Of a stretch of DNA of 64,000 bases, positions 23,867 to 33,423 are shown piece by piece; position 1 is the stretch's first letter; each line of letters begins with the position of its first letter. This DNA is from Nocardioidaceae bacterium (lineage in GTDB: Bacteria; Actinomycetota; Actinomycetes; Propionibacteriales; Nocardioidaceae), in assembly GCA_030447805.1 (NCBI GenBank), contig JAUJOE010000005.1:154231-218230 (forward strand). Direction: 5' to 3'. The position numbers and the translations under genes are program-made. The notes beneath the pieces are model-generated. The model worked only from the letters and a program-made list of their open reading frames with translations. It was not told the origin of the DNA and searched no databases.

Positions 23867-23896
23867 ATGGTGTTGACTTGACACCATAACGGTGTC
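23867..23896. promoter_or_regulatory. Overlapping palindromic operator ATGGTGT-N7-ACACCAT and GACACC-ATAAC-GGTGTC
   Basis: Alternating GGTGT/ACACC half-sites immediately upstream of the RHH/HicB-like gene, overlapping a likely TTGACT promoter element. Confidence 0.65.
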
Positions 23897-23909
23897 ACAG
23901 TGGTGGGCA

Positions 23910-24454
23910 TGGATATCGGGCCTTTCGTCGAGTCGCTGCGCCACGACCTCCTGCAGGCGGCCGAGGCCGGTGGCGCCGACGTACATGCTGCCGCCGAACG
24001 GCTATCGCACGCGCTGGACCCAGCCGTTCGGCTCACCGTCATGGATGCCCTGTCACAGGCCGCCTCTGAAATCACCCATGAGCTCGCTGGCACCTCTGTG
24101 GAGGTGCGGCTCAAGGGCCGCGAGCCGGTCTTCGTCGTCATCGGGCAAGCCACCGAGCCGCCGGCGATGCCTGGTTCGCCGCTGCGCGCAGACGAGGGCG
24201 GCGATGACACCGACGCGGGGATCGACGCCGACGACGAGGTGGTCGCCCGAATCACCCTGCGGCTGCCCGAGTCACTGAAGGCGCGAGCCGAAGAACTCGC
24301 TGCCAAGCGCGGCCAGTCCCTCAACACCTGGCTGGTGAACGCGGCCAGGGCGGCCGCAAGCTTCAACATCGACGTCAGTTCCACGCCGTTCGGACCCGGC
24401 GCGCCCGGTCGAAACCGCGCATCCAACAAGCGCATCCAGGGCTGGGTGCGATGA
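23910..24454 (+). CDS. HicB-like / ribbon-helix-helix domain protein
   Basis: C-terminal RHH: VVARITLRLPESLKARAEELAAKRGQSLNTWLVNAARAAASF. Confidence 0.75.
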
Positions 24455-25313
24455 GCCAGGAGGTCAGCATGCACACGTTCCATACGCCAATCCCGGTCCG
24501 GCTGCGGGTCGAACTCTGGGAGGGCAGCATCACCGTCGTCGCCGAGCACACCGACACCACCACGGTGGAGATGGAGCCCGAGAACGGCGGCGACACCTCG
24601 CCTGCTCAGGAGCTGATCGACAGGACGACCGTCGAACAACGCGGTGACGAGATCGTCGTTCTGCAACCACGCGTGAAGGGCGGTCTGTTCCGGCGGCACC
24701 ACAGCGTACGCGCGGTGATCCACGTGCCGCTAGGAAGCAGCGCCAAGCTCGAGTCAGGGTCTGCCGACATCGAGACCCGTGGCCAGTTGGGCGACGTACG
24801 AGCTGCCAGCGGGTCCGGCGACGTACACCTCGAGCACACGGCCGACGCCGAGGTGCGCACCGGCTCCGGCGACATCACAATCGACACGGTCACCGGCTCC
24901 TGCGGCACCAAGTCCGGGTCTGCCGATGTGGTCATCGGTTCAGTCGCTGGGGACGCCAACGTTGTCACCGGATCGGGGACGTCGAGATCACCTCGGTGAG
25001 CGGCACCCTGAACGTCAAGAGCGGGTCAGGCGACGTCTCGGTGACGGCTGGCGGCGACGGCGTCGACGCGCTGGCGGGGTCGGGCGACCTGGTGCTGCGG
25101 CGGGTCGACCACGGCCGGGTGAAGGCCAAGACGGGGTCGGGCGACATCGCGATCGGAGTGGCGCACGGTACGGCGGCGTACCTCGACGTCATGACCATGT
25201 CGGGCGACGTCCGGTCGGATTTGAACGGTGCCGACGCGCCTGGCGACGGCGAGCAACGGGTCGAGATCAACGTCTTGTCGGGAAGCGGCGATGTGGTCCT
25301 CCAACGCGCCTGA
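24451..25313 (+). CDS. DUF4097-type beta-strand repeat protein, single-base frameshift near 24975
   Basis: Repeated SGSGDV/SGSADV motifs (ESGSADIETRGQLGDVRAASGSGDVHLEHTADAEVRTGSGDITIDTVTGSCGTKSGSADVVIG; continues in another frame as SGTLNVKSGSGDVSV). Confidence 0.8.
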
Positions 25314-25396
25314 GCGGTCGACCCGCCCGCCGGTCCCACCGCCGAGTGGTCGCTGCCGCATTGGCGACTGGTCGCTCAGGTACCGCCGAGGGTCGC

Positions 25397-26261
25397 TCAG
25401 TCCAACCGCGATGTCGACGCCGCATCGCTCAACCGAGCGGAGATCAGCGCCACGCCAGCCATCGTCACGGCGACCCCCGACAGCTGGATATGGCGCAGTG
25501 TTTCGTGCAACACCAGACGGGCGAGCAGCACCGTGACGACCGGTACAGCGAGCTGAGCACGCTGGTGATGCTGAGGTAGCCCAACGTGGAGGCGATCGCG
25601 AAGAACAGGTTCGCGAGAAGGTCCCCGATGGCGATCAGGGCGATCAGCCCGTAGTCGGCTCCGCTGACGCCGCCCGCCGTGCCGTCGTGCGAGCCCGCCA
25701 CCGGGAGGACGCCACCGCGGCCACCTGGACCGGCCCGCATGGCCCACAGCGTCATCAGGGTGTCGTCTCCGCGCCGGCGTCCATCGCCAGAAAGAAGAGA
25801 CCGAACAGCAGGCCCGAGACCACAGCGAGGCCGACCGGGCGCCAGGATGCACCACCACTGAGCTCGGGACCGCTGGTGAGGACGACGCCGACGATGGCGG
25901 CGACGATGCCGGCGACCTGGATCACCAGGTCGGGAACCCTCATGACAGAAACCCGACGAAGACCGGCACGCTCACGCCGAGGAGGCGATGGGAGCGACCA
26001 CCCCATCGTTCCCCGAGGCGAGCGGCGCGTATCGGCACCAGGGCCTGGATGCTGCCGGCGGCGCCGGCGCAGCAAACCCCACCACAGCCAGTCGATCGGG
26101 CCCCGTGCCAGGCGCGAAGGCAGCGAGCGGGGATGGAGCCCGATTGCCTCGGCCCCGCGACCGTTCAGCGATGGCGCGGAGCCGTCGGCTGAGGACGCCA
26201 CCGAGCGAAGTCGGCGATGCCCACATCGCGCTGGGCCGCGCAGCGCCAGGAGGATCGCCAC
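25397..26261 (-). CDS. EamA/DMT-family transporter, multiple frameshifts
   Basis: VGLAVVSGLLFGLFFLAMDAGAETTP, LIALIAIGDLLANLFFAIASTLGYLSITSVLSSLYP, VVTVLLARLVLHETLRHIQLSGVAVTMAGVALI in different frames of one strand. Confidence 0.7.
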
Positions 26262-26374
26262 GAGTTTCTTCGCCTAACCACCGGTGACGTCGGCGGCGGA
26301 GAGAAGCGGTCGTCCAGAATCCCGGCGCGCGGTAGTATCACGTCCACTCGTCGCGGTGACAGCCGCGACGGTGT

Positions 26375-26444
26375 GCGGGTGTAGTTCAATGGCAGAACAT
26401 CAGCTTCCCAAGCTGACAGTGGGGTTCGATTCCCCTCACCCGCT
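26375..26444 (+). tRNA. tRNA-Gly (anticodon CCC)
   Basis: GCGGGTG/CACCCGC acceptor stem, GTTC/GAAC D-stem, TCAGC-TTCCCAA-GCTGA anticodon arm, GGTTCGATTCC T-arm. Confidence 0.93.
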
Positions 26445-28028
26445 CAGCGCAGGTCCGTCCGGGAACGGCGTCCGCTCGGAGGCGGGAGGACGCGCCCTCG
26501 AGGCAAGTCGCAGAAGGTCCGGTAGGAGGCGCCGAAGTCCTCCGGTGCGGCGGCGGCGTAGCGCTCGAGCCCAGGGCGCTCGTCGTAGGGGGAAACCACC
26601 GCGTCCAGCAGCCGTTCGAGCGGGTCCAGGTCACCGTTGGTCGCGGCGGCGAGGGCCTCCTCGACGAGGTGGTTGCGAGGGATGTAGACGGGGTTGACCC
26701 GGTCCATAGCGTCGGCGTCCGGATCAAAGGCGCGCCAGCGCTCCGCCCAGGCGTCGAACGCCGCGAGGTCGAGGAACAGGCCGCGCGCGGGCTCGGCGTC
26801 GCCGCGGGCGGCCGCCCCGAGGGCGCGGAACAATCCGGTGTAATCGACGTGGTTCTCGTGCAGCAGGGTGAGCAGCTCGTCGATCAGCGGCGCGGTCAGC
26901 GCGTCGTCGAGGCCGTCGGGCAGACCGAGCTTGGCCCGCATCCGCAGAAGGCCGCGCCGACCAGGCGGCGGCGTACTGCTGGCGGAACGCGCCGAGGGAC
27001 TCCACCAGGCGGCGGCGTACTGCTGGCGGAACGCGCCGAGGACTCCGTCGCGAGTCAGGCGACAAGTGCTCCTCTCCTGGTCGTCGTGGAAGAGGGGCAG
27101 CAGCGCCTCGGCGAGTCGGGCGAGGTTCCACTCGGCGACGACCGGCTGATTGCCGTAGGCGTAGCGACCACCATGGTCGATCGAGCTGTAGACAGTGCCG
27201 GGGTCGAAGGCGTCCATGAACGCGCACGGCCCGTAGTCGATCGTCTCGCCCGAGATCGTCATGTTGTCGGTGTTCATGACCCCGTGCACGAACCCGACGA
27301 GCATCCACTGAGCCACCAGCGACGCCTGGGCGGCGACAACCGCCTGGAAGAGGGCGAGATAGGGGTGCTCGGCCTCCGCGGCTGCGGCGTGGTGACGGGC
27401 GATCGCGTGGTCGGCGAGGCGGCGCAGGAGGTTGAGGTCGCCCGTGGCCGCGGCGTACTGGAAGCTGCCCACGCGCAGATGGCTGCTCCCGACCCGCGCG
27501 AGCACTGCTCCTGGCAACAGGGTCTCGCGGCGCACCCAGCGCCCCGTCGCCACAACGGCGAGGGAGCGGGTCGTTGGGATGCCGAGGGCGTGCATCGCCT
27601 CGCTGACGACGTACTCGCGCAGCATGGGGCCGACGGCGGCCAGGCCGTCGCCGCCGCGCGCGAACGGCGTACGCCCGGAGCCTTTGAGGTGGAGGTCGCG
27701 AAGTTGGCCGTCGGCGCCGACGACCTCACCGAGCAGGAGTGCGCGCCCGTCGCCGAGACGCCGGGGAGTACCCCCCGAACTGGTGCCCGGCGTAGGCCTG
27801 CGCCACCGGACTAGCACCACTGGGGACGAGATTGCCGACCAGCAGCCGCAAGCCCTCGGAGCTTCGCAGCCAGGCGGAGTCGAGGCCCAACTCGGTGGCC
27901 AGCGGCTCGTTGAGCACGAGCAGTCGTGGGTCGGAAACCTCCTCGGCGCGCCAGGCAATGGCCATCTCCGCAAGCTCGCGGGCGAAGCGGTCGTCGAGGG
28001 TGACGGTCGGCGGCAGTGCAAGGCTCAC
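26444..28028 (-). CDS. selO: SelO/YdiU protein adenylyltransferase, frameshift near 27770 and a 43-44 bp micro-duplication
   Basis: [99 protein letters not shown]. Confidence 0.92.
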
Positions 28029-28103
28029 GTCATCCAGATTACGTCGGACACCGTGACCGGCCGAAGGCGCCGATGTCGTGTCATTCCAGCGGCAGGCGAC
28101 GAG

Positions 28104-28871
28104 TCAGCCAGCGACACGACGTAACGCGTTGTACGGCAGCCCGACATCCGCCGTCACACCGGGGGACCACAAGATGGAGTCCGGTTCGCGACCTGCAAGG
28201 AAGGGCAGGCCCACCGCTGGGACGAGCGTGTCTTCGAGCTCAACCAGGGTTGCGTCGTGAAGTGGCCACGGCTCGTGCAGGATGGGCACGTACAGCGTCC
28301 GCCCGAGTCGTCTCGTGTACAAGCCCCAGCGCGCCGTGAGGAAGTCATCGAGCGGCTCCCGAGGCTTTCTTTCGGACCCGGGGCATATGACGACGCGCCC
28401 ACCGGCGCCTGGAGGCCCCGGCCAGCGGCGGCGCGCCGAGTACTCGATCTGACCGGCGTCGGCTCGCACCCGCATTCGCGCCCAGCAGTACGCCAGGCCG
28501 AACGTCAACCGGGCACCGAGCACGACCGCGAGCCGGGCGGCGTCCAGCGACAGGAACACCACCCCGCGACGGCCCGTCTCGTCGACGCCGTACACGCGGA
28601 CGTTCGTCTCGGCGAACGTGCCCAGCCACGGCACGCTAGGACCGCGACCGATCGAGGTGCTCGCCACCCGGAATGGGACGAGCCCCACCCAGGCGGCCCC
28701 GTCGTAGACATCGACCCGGGTGCCCGCCGGCATCAGCGGCGCGACGAGCTCCGGGTCGGCTTGCCAGTGCAGGAACGCCACGTCACGCCAGCGCTGACGC
28801 ATGAACGTGCGCGTCGGCAGCGCAGGGCTCTCGGCGCTTACCGGTTCGAGTGCACCCCCAGCCACATCCAC
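28104..28871 (-). CDS. YqjF/DUF2071 family protein
   Basis: RQRWRDVAFLHWQADPELVAPLMPAGTRVDVYDGAAWVGLVPF; start uncertain. Confidence 0.78.
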   Translation of the reverse strand: MDVAGGALEPVSAESPALPTRTFMRQRWRDVAFLHWQADPELVAPLMPAGTRVDVYDGAAWVGLVPFRVASTSIGRGPSVPWLGTFAETNVRVYGVDETGRRGVVFLSLDAARLAVVLGARLTFGLAYCWARMRVRADAGQIEYSARRRWPGPPGAGGRVVICPGSERKPREPLDDFLTARWGLYTRRLGRTLYVPILHEPWPLHDATLVELEDTLVPAVGLPFLAGREPDSILWSPGVTADVGLPYNALRRVAG

Positions 28872-28899
28872 GCGTGCATGGTAGAACGCAGCGTCGTGC

Positions 28900-29523
28900 T
28901 TACTTTTGGCTGCGGGGTTGCGCTGTGGCGACCCAAGCGACGACGAGTAGCCAACCGAGGTTGTTGGCAAGCCAGAGCCGTTGCCACATGCCAACGTGTT
29001 CGCCGGTGGTCTGTCCGATCAGCAGCACAGACATCACCGCAAAGATGAGGCTCGCCAGACCGAGCGCTCGCGGGGGCGGTAGCAAAGCTGCACGCAGTCC
29101 GCCAACCCCCAGCATCAGCATCGCCGCCAAGATGAACGCCTCATACGCGACGACGCCAGCCGCGTGCACGCCGTCGATCCAGTCCCCAGCTTGGCCGTCC
29201 GTCAGCGCGCAACCCCCAGGACCCAAGGAACACGACGTACGAAAGACCGCCACCACTGCGGTGGCCGCTGCGGCGGCGCCAACGAATGCGGCACCCAGCC
29301 GGCATCGCCAGGCGACGAACACGGCTCGCGCGGTGGCTAGATGGGCGACTGCGCTGGCAAGCAAAGCGCCAATGCCGAGGGCGGCTACCGGCGATCCCCG
29401 GCCGGCCAGGCTGGAGATGTAGTCCTCTCGGGCCGAATAGCCGTCCACCAGCGCACCGGCGACGATGACCCCGAGCCAAAACAGCAGCACACCCCCGACC
29501 GCGACAACGCGTGCAGCGCGCAA
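28900..29523 (-). CDS. DUF998-like integral membrane protein
   Basis: Multiple TM segments, VVAVGGVLLFWLGVIVAGALVDGYSAREDYISSLAGRGSPVA; likely TTG start at 29523. Confidence 0.6.
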   Translation of the reverse strand: MRAARVVAVGGVLLFWLGVIVAGALVDGYSAREDYISSLAGRGSPVAALGIGALLASAVAHLATARAVFVAWRCRLGAAFVGAAAAATAVVAVFRTSCSLGPGGCALTDGQAGDWIDGVHAAGVVAYEAFILAAMLMLGVGGLRAALLPPPRALGLASLIFAVMSVLLIGQTTGEHVGMWQRLWLANNLGWLLVVAWVATAQPRSQK

Positions 29524-29527
29524 AGGG

Positions 29528-29896
29528 TCAGCACACCGGCCCGGTCGTGGCAGCAGTCTGGGAGAGCATGGACTCGACCACCAACGGGTCGACCTGGCTA
29601 GGCCGCCGATAACGGATGCACCCCTTACCGACGTCGAGGCCGGCGAGCTGGTCTCGGTGAGCCGCCACGACGTCTGTGCGGAGGATGTACAGCGACACGT
29701 ACTGCTTCCGACTCGCGAACGCCACCTCGACCTGGCCGTTGCGCGAGTACGACGGCATGCCATACGCCATCGACTCTTCGAAACCGGTGAGCAACTCCCG
29801 ACATGCGGCACGGATGGCCTGAAGGGTGTGGCGATGGGCGTCTGGGAGGTCCATCAGATAGGCGTCGACGGTCGTCGCATCAGTCCCCATGACCAC
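29528..29896 (-). CDS. DUF1801 domain protein
   Basis: DLPDAHRHTLQAIRAACRELLTGFEESMAYGMPSYSRNGQVEVAFASRKQYVSLYI. Confidence 0.8.
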   Translation of the reverse strand: MVMGTDATTVDAYLMDLPDAHRHTLQAIRAACRELLTGFEESMAYGMPSYSRNGQVEVAFASRKQYVSLYILRTDVVAAHRDQLAGLDVGKGCIRYRRPSQVDPLVVESMLSQTAATTGPVC

Positions 29897-30042
29897 TGAT
29901 GATAGGTCTGGGCGAGACCGGACAACTCATTTCCAGCGGAGAGAGTGTTCACCTGCTGGACGTGTTCGCCGATCTGGTGGCCCGCTACGATCGCGCAAAG
30001 TGAGGGCTCAACTCATGCCGTTCCCACTCGAAGGAGCTCGCG

Positions 30043-30822
30043 ATGGCACAGCCTGACCTGACCACCCCCGGTGCCCCCTGCTGGATCGACCTGATGAGCT
30101 CCGACCCCGACCGGGCTACGGAGTTCTACGGGCAGCTCTTCGGCTGGTCGGCCGAAGACGCAGGTGAGGAGTACGGCGGCTACCTCAACTTGAGCAAGGA
30201 CGGGCAGTACGTCGCCGGGTGCATGCGAAGCCAGCCCGACACCGGCCCACCCAACGTATGGTCGCTCTACCTCGTCACCGACGACGTGAACTCCACTGCC
30301 GATGCGGCCACGACGCACGGCAGTGAGGTTCTCGTCCCGGTCATGCAGGTGGCGGATGCAGGCAGAATGGCTGTCTTCAAGGACGCTGGTGGAGCGGCGA
30401 TTGGTGCGTGGCAGGCGGACACTTACAAGGGTTTCGACGTGATCGGGGAGCCTGGCACCCCGAACTGGTTCGAGCTGCACACCCGCGACTACGCGTCGTC
30501 GGTTGACTGGTACAAGAACGTGTTTGGCTGGGACGCTCACGTCATGAGCGACACCGACGAGTTCCGCTACACCACCTTGGGCGAGGGCGACTCAGCACTG
30601 GCCGGCATCATGGACGCGTCAGCGTTCCTGCCCCACGGCGTACCGGCGCACTGGAGCGTCTACTTCGGCGTCGAGGACGCGGACGCAGCGCTGGCGCGGA
30701 TCGAGGAGCTCGGCGGCTCGGTGATCGTTCCCGCCGAGACCACGCCGTACGGTCGGCTGGCCCAAGCCGCCGACCCGCTGGGGGCCATGTTCAAGATCGT
30801 CGACACCGCTAAGGTCGCCTAA
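30043..30822 (+). CDS. VOC-family (glyoxalase-like) tandem-domain protein, CFP30B-like
   Basis: [30 protein letters not shown]... second VOC half [30 protein letters not shown]. Confidence 0.88.
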   Translation: MAQPDLTTPGAPCWIDLMSSDPDRATEFYGQLFGWSAEDAGEEYGGYLNLSKDGQYVAGCMRSQPDTGPPNVWSLYLVTDDVNSTADAATTHGSEVLVPVMQVADAGRMAVFKDAGGAAIGAWQADTYKGFDVIGEPGTPNWFELHTRDYASSVDWYKNVFGWDAHVMSDTDEFRYTTLGEGDSALAGIMDASAFLPHGVPAHWSVYFGVEDADAALARIEELGGSVIVPAETTPYGRLAQAADPLGAMFKIVDTAKVA

Positions 30823-30898
30823 CTGCAGGTCGACGCTGGCAGCTCAGCAGTTGCGGGTCGACGCGTGTAGCCTCCCTTGAAGGAAACGGAGGCATTAG

Positions 30899-31066
30899 AT
30901 GCGGAAGCTTGCAAGCGTGGTCGCTGTGTTCGTGCTGGCGGTGCTGCCGGGTTGCGGCGGCGGCGATGACGTCGACGTCAACCCCGGTGGAGGTGACGGC
31001 GGCGTCGGCGAGGGCAACCCCGGTGAGGAAGAAGACGGCGGCGAAGAAGAGGACGACGGCTACTAG
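30899..31066 (+). CDS. Short acidic lipoprotein (55 aa)
   Basis: [59 protein letters not shown] lipobox; not in supplied ORF track (<60 aa). Confidence 0.7.
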   Translation: MRKLASVVAVFVLAVLPGCGGGDDVDVNPGGGDGGVGEGNPGEEEDGGEEEDDGY

Positions 31067-31074
31067 GCGCGCTG

Positions 31075-31821
31075 TCAACTGCGCAGGTACGACGCGCCGT
31101 TCACGTCGATGATCGTGCCGCTGGCGAAGCGCCTCGGCAGCCGCCAGCCAGACGACGGCCGACGCGACCTCCTCGGGATGTGCCACCCGCCCGAAGGGCG
31201 ACTGAGCCCTGATCGCGTCGCCCTCAGCCCCTTCGAGGGCGTGGCGCGCCATGTACGTATCCACGAATCCTGGCGCCACCGTGCCCACGGTGATGCCGTG
31301 CGGTGCTAGTGCCACCGCCATCGACTGACCGAACGCGTTCAGTCCCGCCTTCGACGCGCCGTACGCCGGCCCGTGCGGCTCGCCGCGGAACGCTCCCCTG
31401 CTCGACACGTTGACGACAGCCCCGCCACCCGCCTCGATGAGGTAAGGCACCGCGCAGAACGTTGCGTTGGCCGCACCCACCAGGTTGACGGCGAGCGTCC
31501 GGGCCCACGCTGCCTGCCAGTCGGCGTACGACGTGTCCGTCGGTGCGTGCATGGTGAAGACGCCGGCGTTGTTGACCAGTACGTCGAGCCCGCCGAGCCC
31601 TCTGCGGCCGCCTCGACCGCACGGCGTACCGCGTCGGCGTCACCCATGTCGGCCTGCACGAGCAGGTGCCCGTCACCGGTCAGCGACGCCAGCGTCTGCT
31701 CCGCCTCTTCGCGCGACGAGCCGTAGTGCACCGCCACCCGGTCACCGAGCGCCGCGAACGACGAGGCAATCGCCCGGCCGATGCCGCGCGAGGCGCCGGT
31801 CACCAACACCGCCCGGCTCAC
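31075..31821 (-). CDS. SDR-family oxidoreductase (FabG-like), two frameshifts
   Basis: [33 protein letters not shown]...[17 protein letters not shown]...; GTGA overlap with upstream gene. Confidence 0.82.
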
Positions 31822-33023
31822 GGGCACAGCTCCGCGACGCCCGCCACCAGCCGGTCGACGTCCTCGTCGTCGGTGTACGGCGCCAGCCCCGCCCGCACGG
31901 CGCCCGCTTCGCTCAGCCCCAGCCAACGAGCCGCCTCGATCGCGTAGAAGCTGCCAGCCGGCGCATTCACCCCGCGCGACGCCAGGTGCTCGTAGACCAG
32001 GCGCGGCGACGTACCCGTCACGGTGAACAGCGCCGTCGGTGTCCGCCGAGCGGGCTCGCCGATCAGCGAAACGCCGTCCAGCTTCCCCAGCCCGGCGAGG
32101 AGCTGAGCGAACAACCGGTCCTCCGACGCCTCAACCGCCGCCATGGAGGCCAGCACCCGCGCTCGCCGGTCGCCCTGCGCCGAAGGAGCCAGCCCGGCGA
32201 TGAAGTCCACCGCGGCAGTCGTGCCGGCCAGCAGCTCGTACGGCAAGGTGCCGAGCTCGAACCGCTCCGGCACCGCATCGCTCGACGGCAGCAGCTTGTC
32301 GGGGCGCAAGGCATCAAGCAGCGCCGGGTCACCCGCCAGCACTCCGAGGTGTGGCCCGAAGAACTTGTACGGCGAGCAGGCGAACAGGTCAGCGCCCAGC
32401 GCCACGACGTCGACCGGCGCGTGCGGTGTGAGGTGCACCCCGTCGACGTAGACCAGCGCGCCAACCGCGTGTGCGGCGGCCGCTATGCCAGCAACGTCCG
32501 GCCGAGTGCCCAACAAGTTGGAGGCGCCCGTGACAGCGACGACTCTGGTGTGCGCCGACAGCACCTCAGCCACGGCGCCGACCGGCAACTCGCCCGACTC
32601 GGCGTCGAACGCCGCCCAGCGCACGGTCGCCCCAGCCCCCTCGGCGGCTTGGACCCACGGGCGCACGTTGGCGTCGTGATCCAGCCGCGTCACCACCACC
32701 TCGTCACTCGCCCGCCACTGCTTCGCCAGCGCCCGCGACACGTCGTACGTCAGTTGCGTCATCGACCGGCCGAACACCACACCCTCGGGTTGGCAGCCCA
32801 GCAGGTCACTCATCGCGTTGCGGGCCGCGACCACTGCGTCCTCGGCCCGCCGCTCCGCCGCTGTCACCGACCCCCGGTTGGCCAGCCCGCCACTCAGGGT
32901 CTCGGCAACGGCCTGGGCAACAGCCGCAGGCACCTGCGAACCGCCGGGCCCGTCGAAGTGGGCAACCCCCAGGCTCAACGCCGGGAACGCCGCGCGCACC
33001 GCACCAACATCGAGACCCGTCAC
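31818..33023 (-). CDS. Cysteine desulfurase-like (class V aminotransferase) protein
   Basis: AHFDGPGGSQVPAAVAQAVAETL, VTRLDHDANVRPWVQAAE, VYVDGVHLTPHAPVDVVALGADLFACSPYKFFGPHLGVL. Confidence 0.85.
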   Translation of the reverse strand: MTGLDVGAVRAAFPALSLGVAHFDGPGGSQVPAAVAQAVAETLSGGLANRGSVTAAERRAEDAVVAARNAMSDLLGCQPEGVVFGRSMTQLTYDVSRALAKQWRASDEVVVTRLDHDANVRPWVQAAEGAGATVRWAAFDAESGELPVGAVAEVLSAHTRVVAVTGASNLLGTRPDVAGIAAAAHAVGALVYVDGVHLTPHAPVDVVALGADLFACSPYKFFGPHLGVLAGDPALLDALRPDKLLPSSDAVPERFELGTLPYELLAGTTAAVDFIAGLAPSAQGDRRARVLASMAAVEASEDRLFAQLLAGLGKLDGVSLIGEPARRTPTALFTVTGTSPRLVYEHLASRGVNAPAGSFYAIEAARWLGLSEAGAVRAGLAPYTDDEDVDRLVAGVAELCP

Positions 33024-33376
33024 CGCGAGATCGCCTCGTGGTGGCGCAGCACCTCGGCGATGATGAAGTTCAGGAACTTCTCTGCGAACTCGGGGTCGAG
33101 TTTCGCCTCGGCCGCCAACCGGCGTAACCGATCGATCTGCTGGGCTTCTCGCTCCGGGTCGGCCGGCGGCATCCCGTTCGCTGCCTTCAGCACCCCTACC
33201 TCTTGAGTGCACTTGAACCGCTCGGCCAGCAGGTGCACGAGCGCCGCGTCGAGGTTGTCGATGCTGTCGCGAAGCCGCGCGAGCGCGACAAGAGCCGCCT
33301 TGTCACGGGGCGCAGAGCTAGCGGCGCGAGACTGACTTGACACAAAACAGGACTGTATCGGGGCGGTTCCCAGCAC
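33020..33376 (-). CDS. AroQ-type chorismate mutase
   Basis: ALARLRDSIDNLDAALVHLLAERFKCTQEVGVLKAANGMPPADPEREAQQIDRLRRLA; start uncertain. Confidence 0.85.
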   Translation of the reverse strand: MLGTAPIQSCFVSSQSRAASSAPRDKAALVALARLRDSIDNLDAALVHLLAERFKCTQEVGVLKAANGMPPADPEREAQQIDRLRRLAAEAKLDPEFAEKFLNFIIAEVLRHHEAISR

Positions 33377-33423
33377 GCGGCATCGCTCACCGGCCGCTGA
33401 GAGTACGCAAGTAGGGTTCGGCC

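Noticed and set aside
23910-25313. Canonical HicAB toxin-antitoxin system
   Set aside because: No HicA-type dsRBD-like toxin ORF is adjacent; partner is a DUF4097 beta-repeat protein, so TA was not asserted.
25397-26261. Genuine EamA pseudogene
   Set aside because: Its multiple shifts match the error pattern seen in essential-type genes across the window, so decay cannot be distinguished from consensus error without reads.
31467-33206. 579-aa plus-strand ORF
   Set aside because: Antisense to the clearly recognisable cysteine-desulfurase-like gene; Arg/Pro-rich GC-frame artefact.
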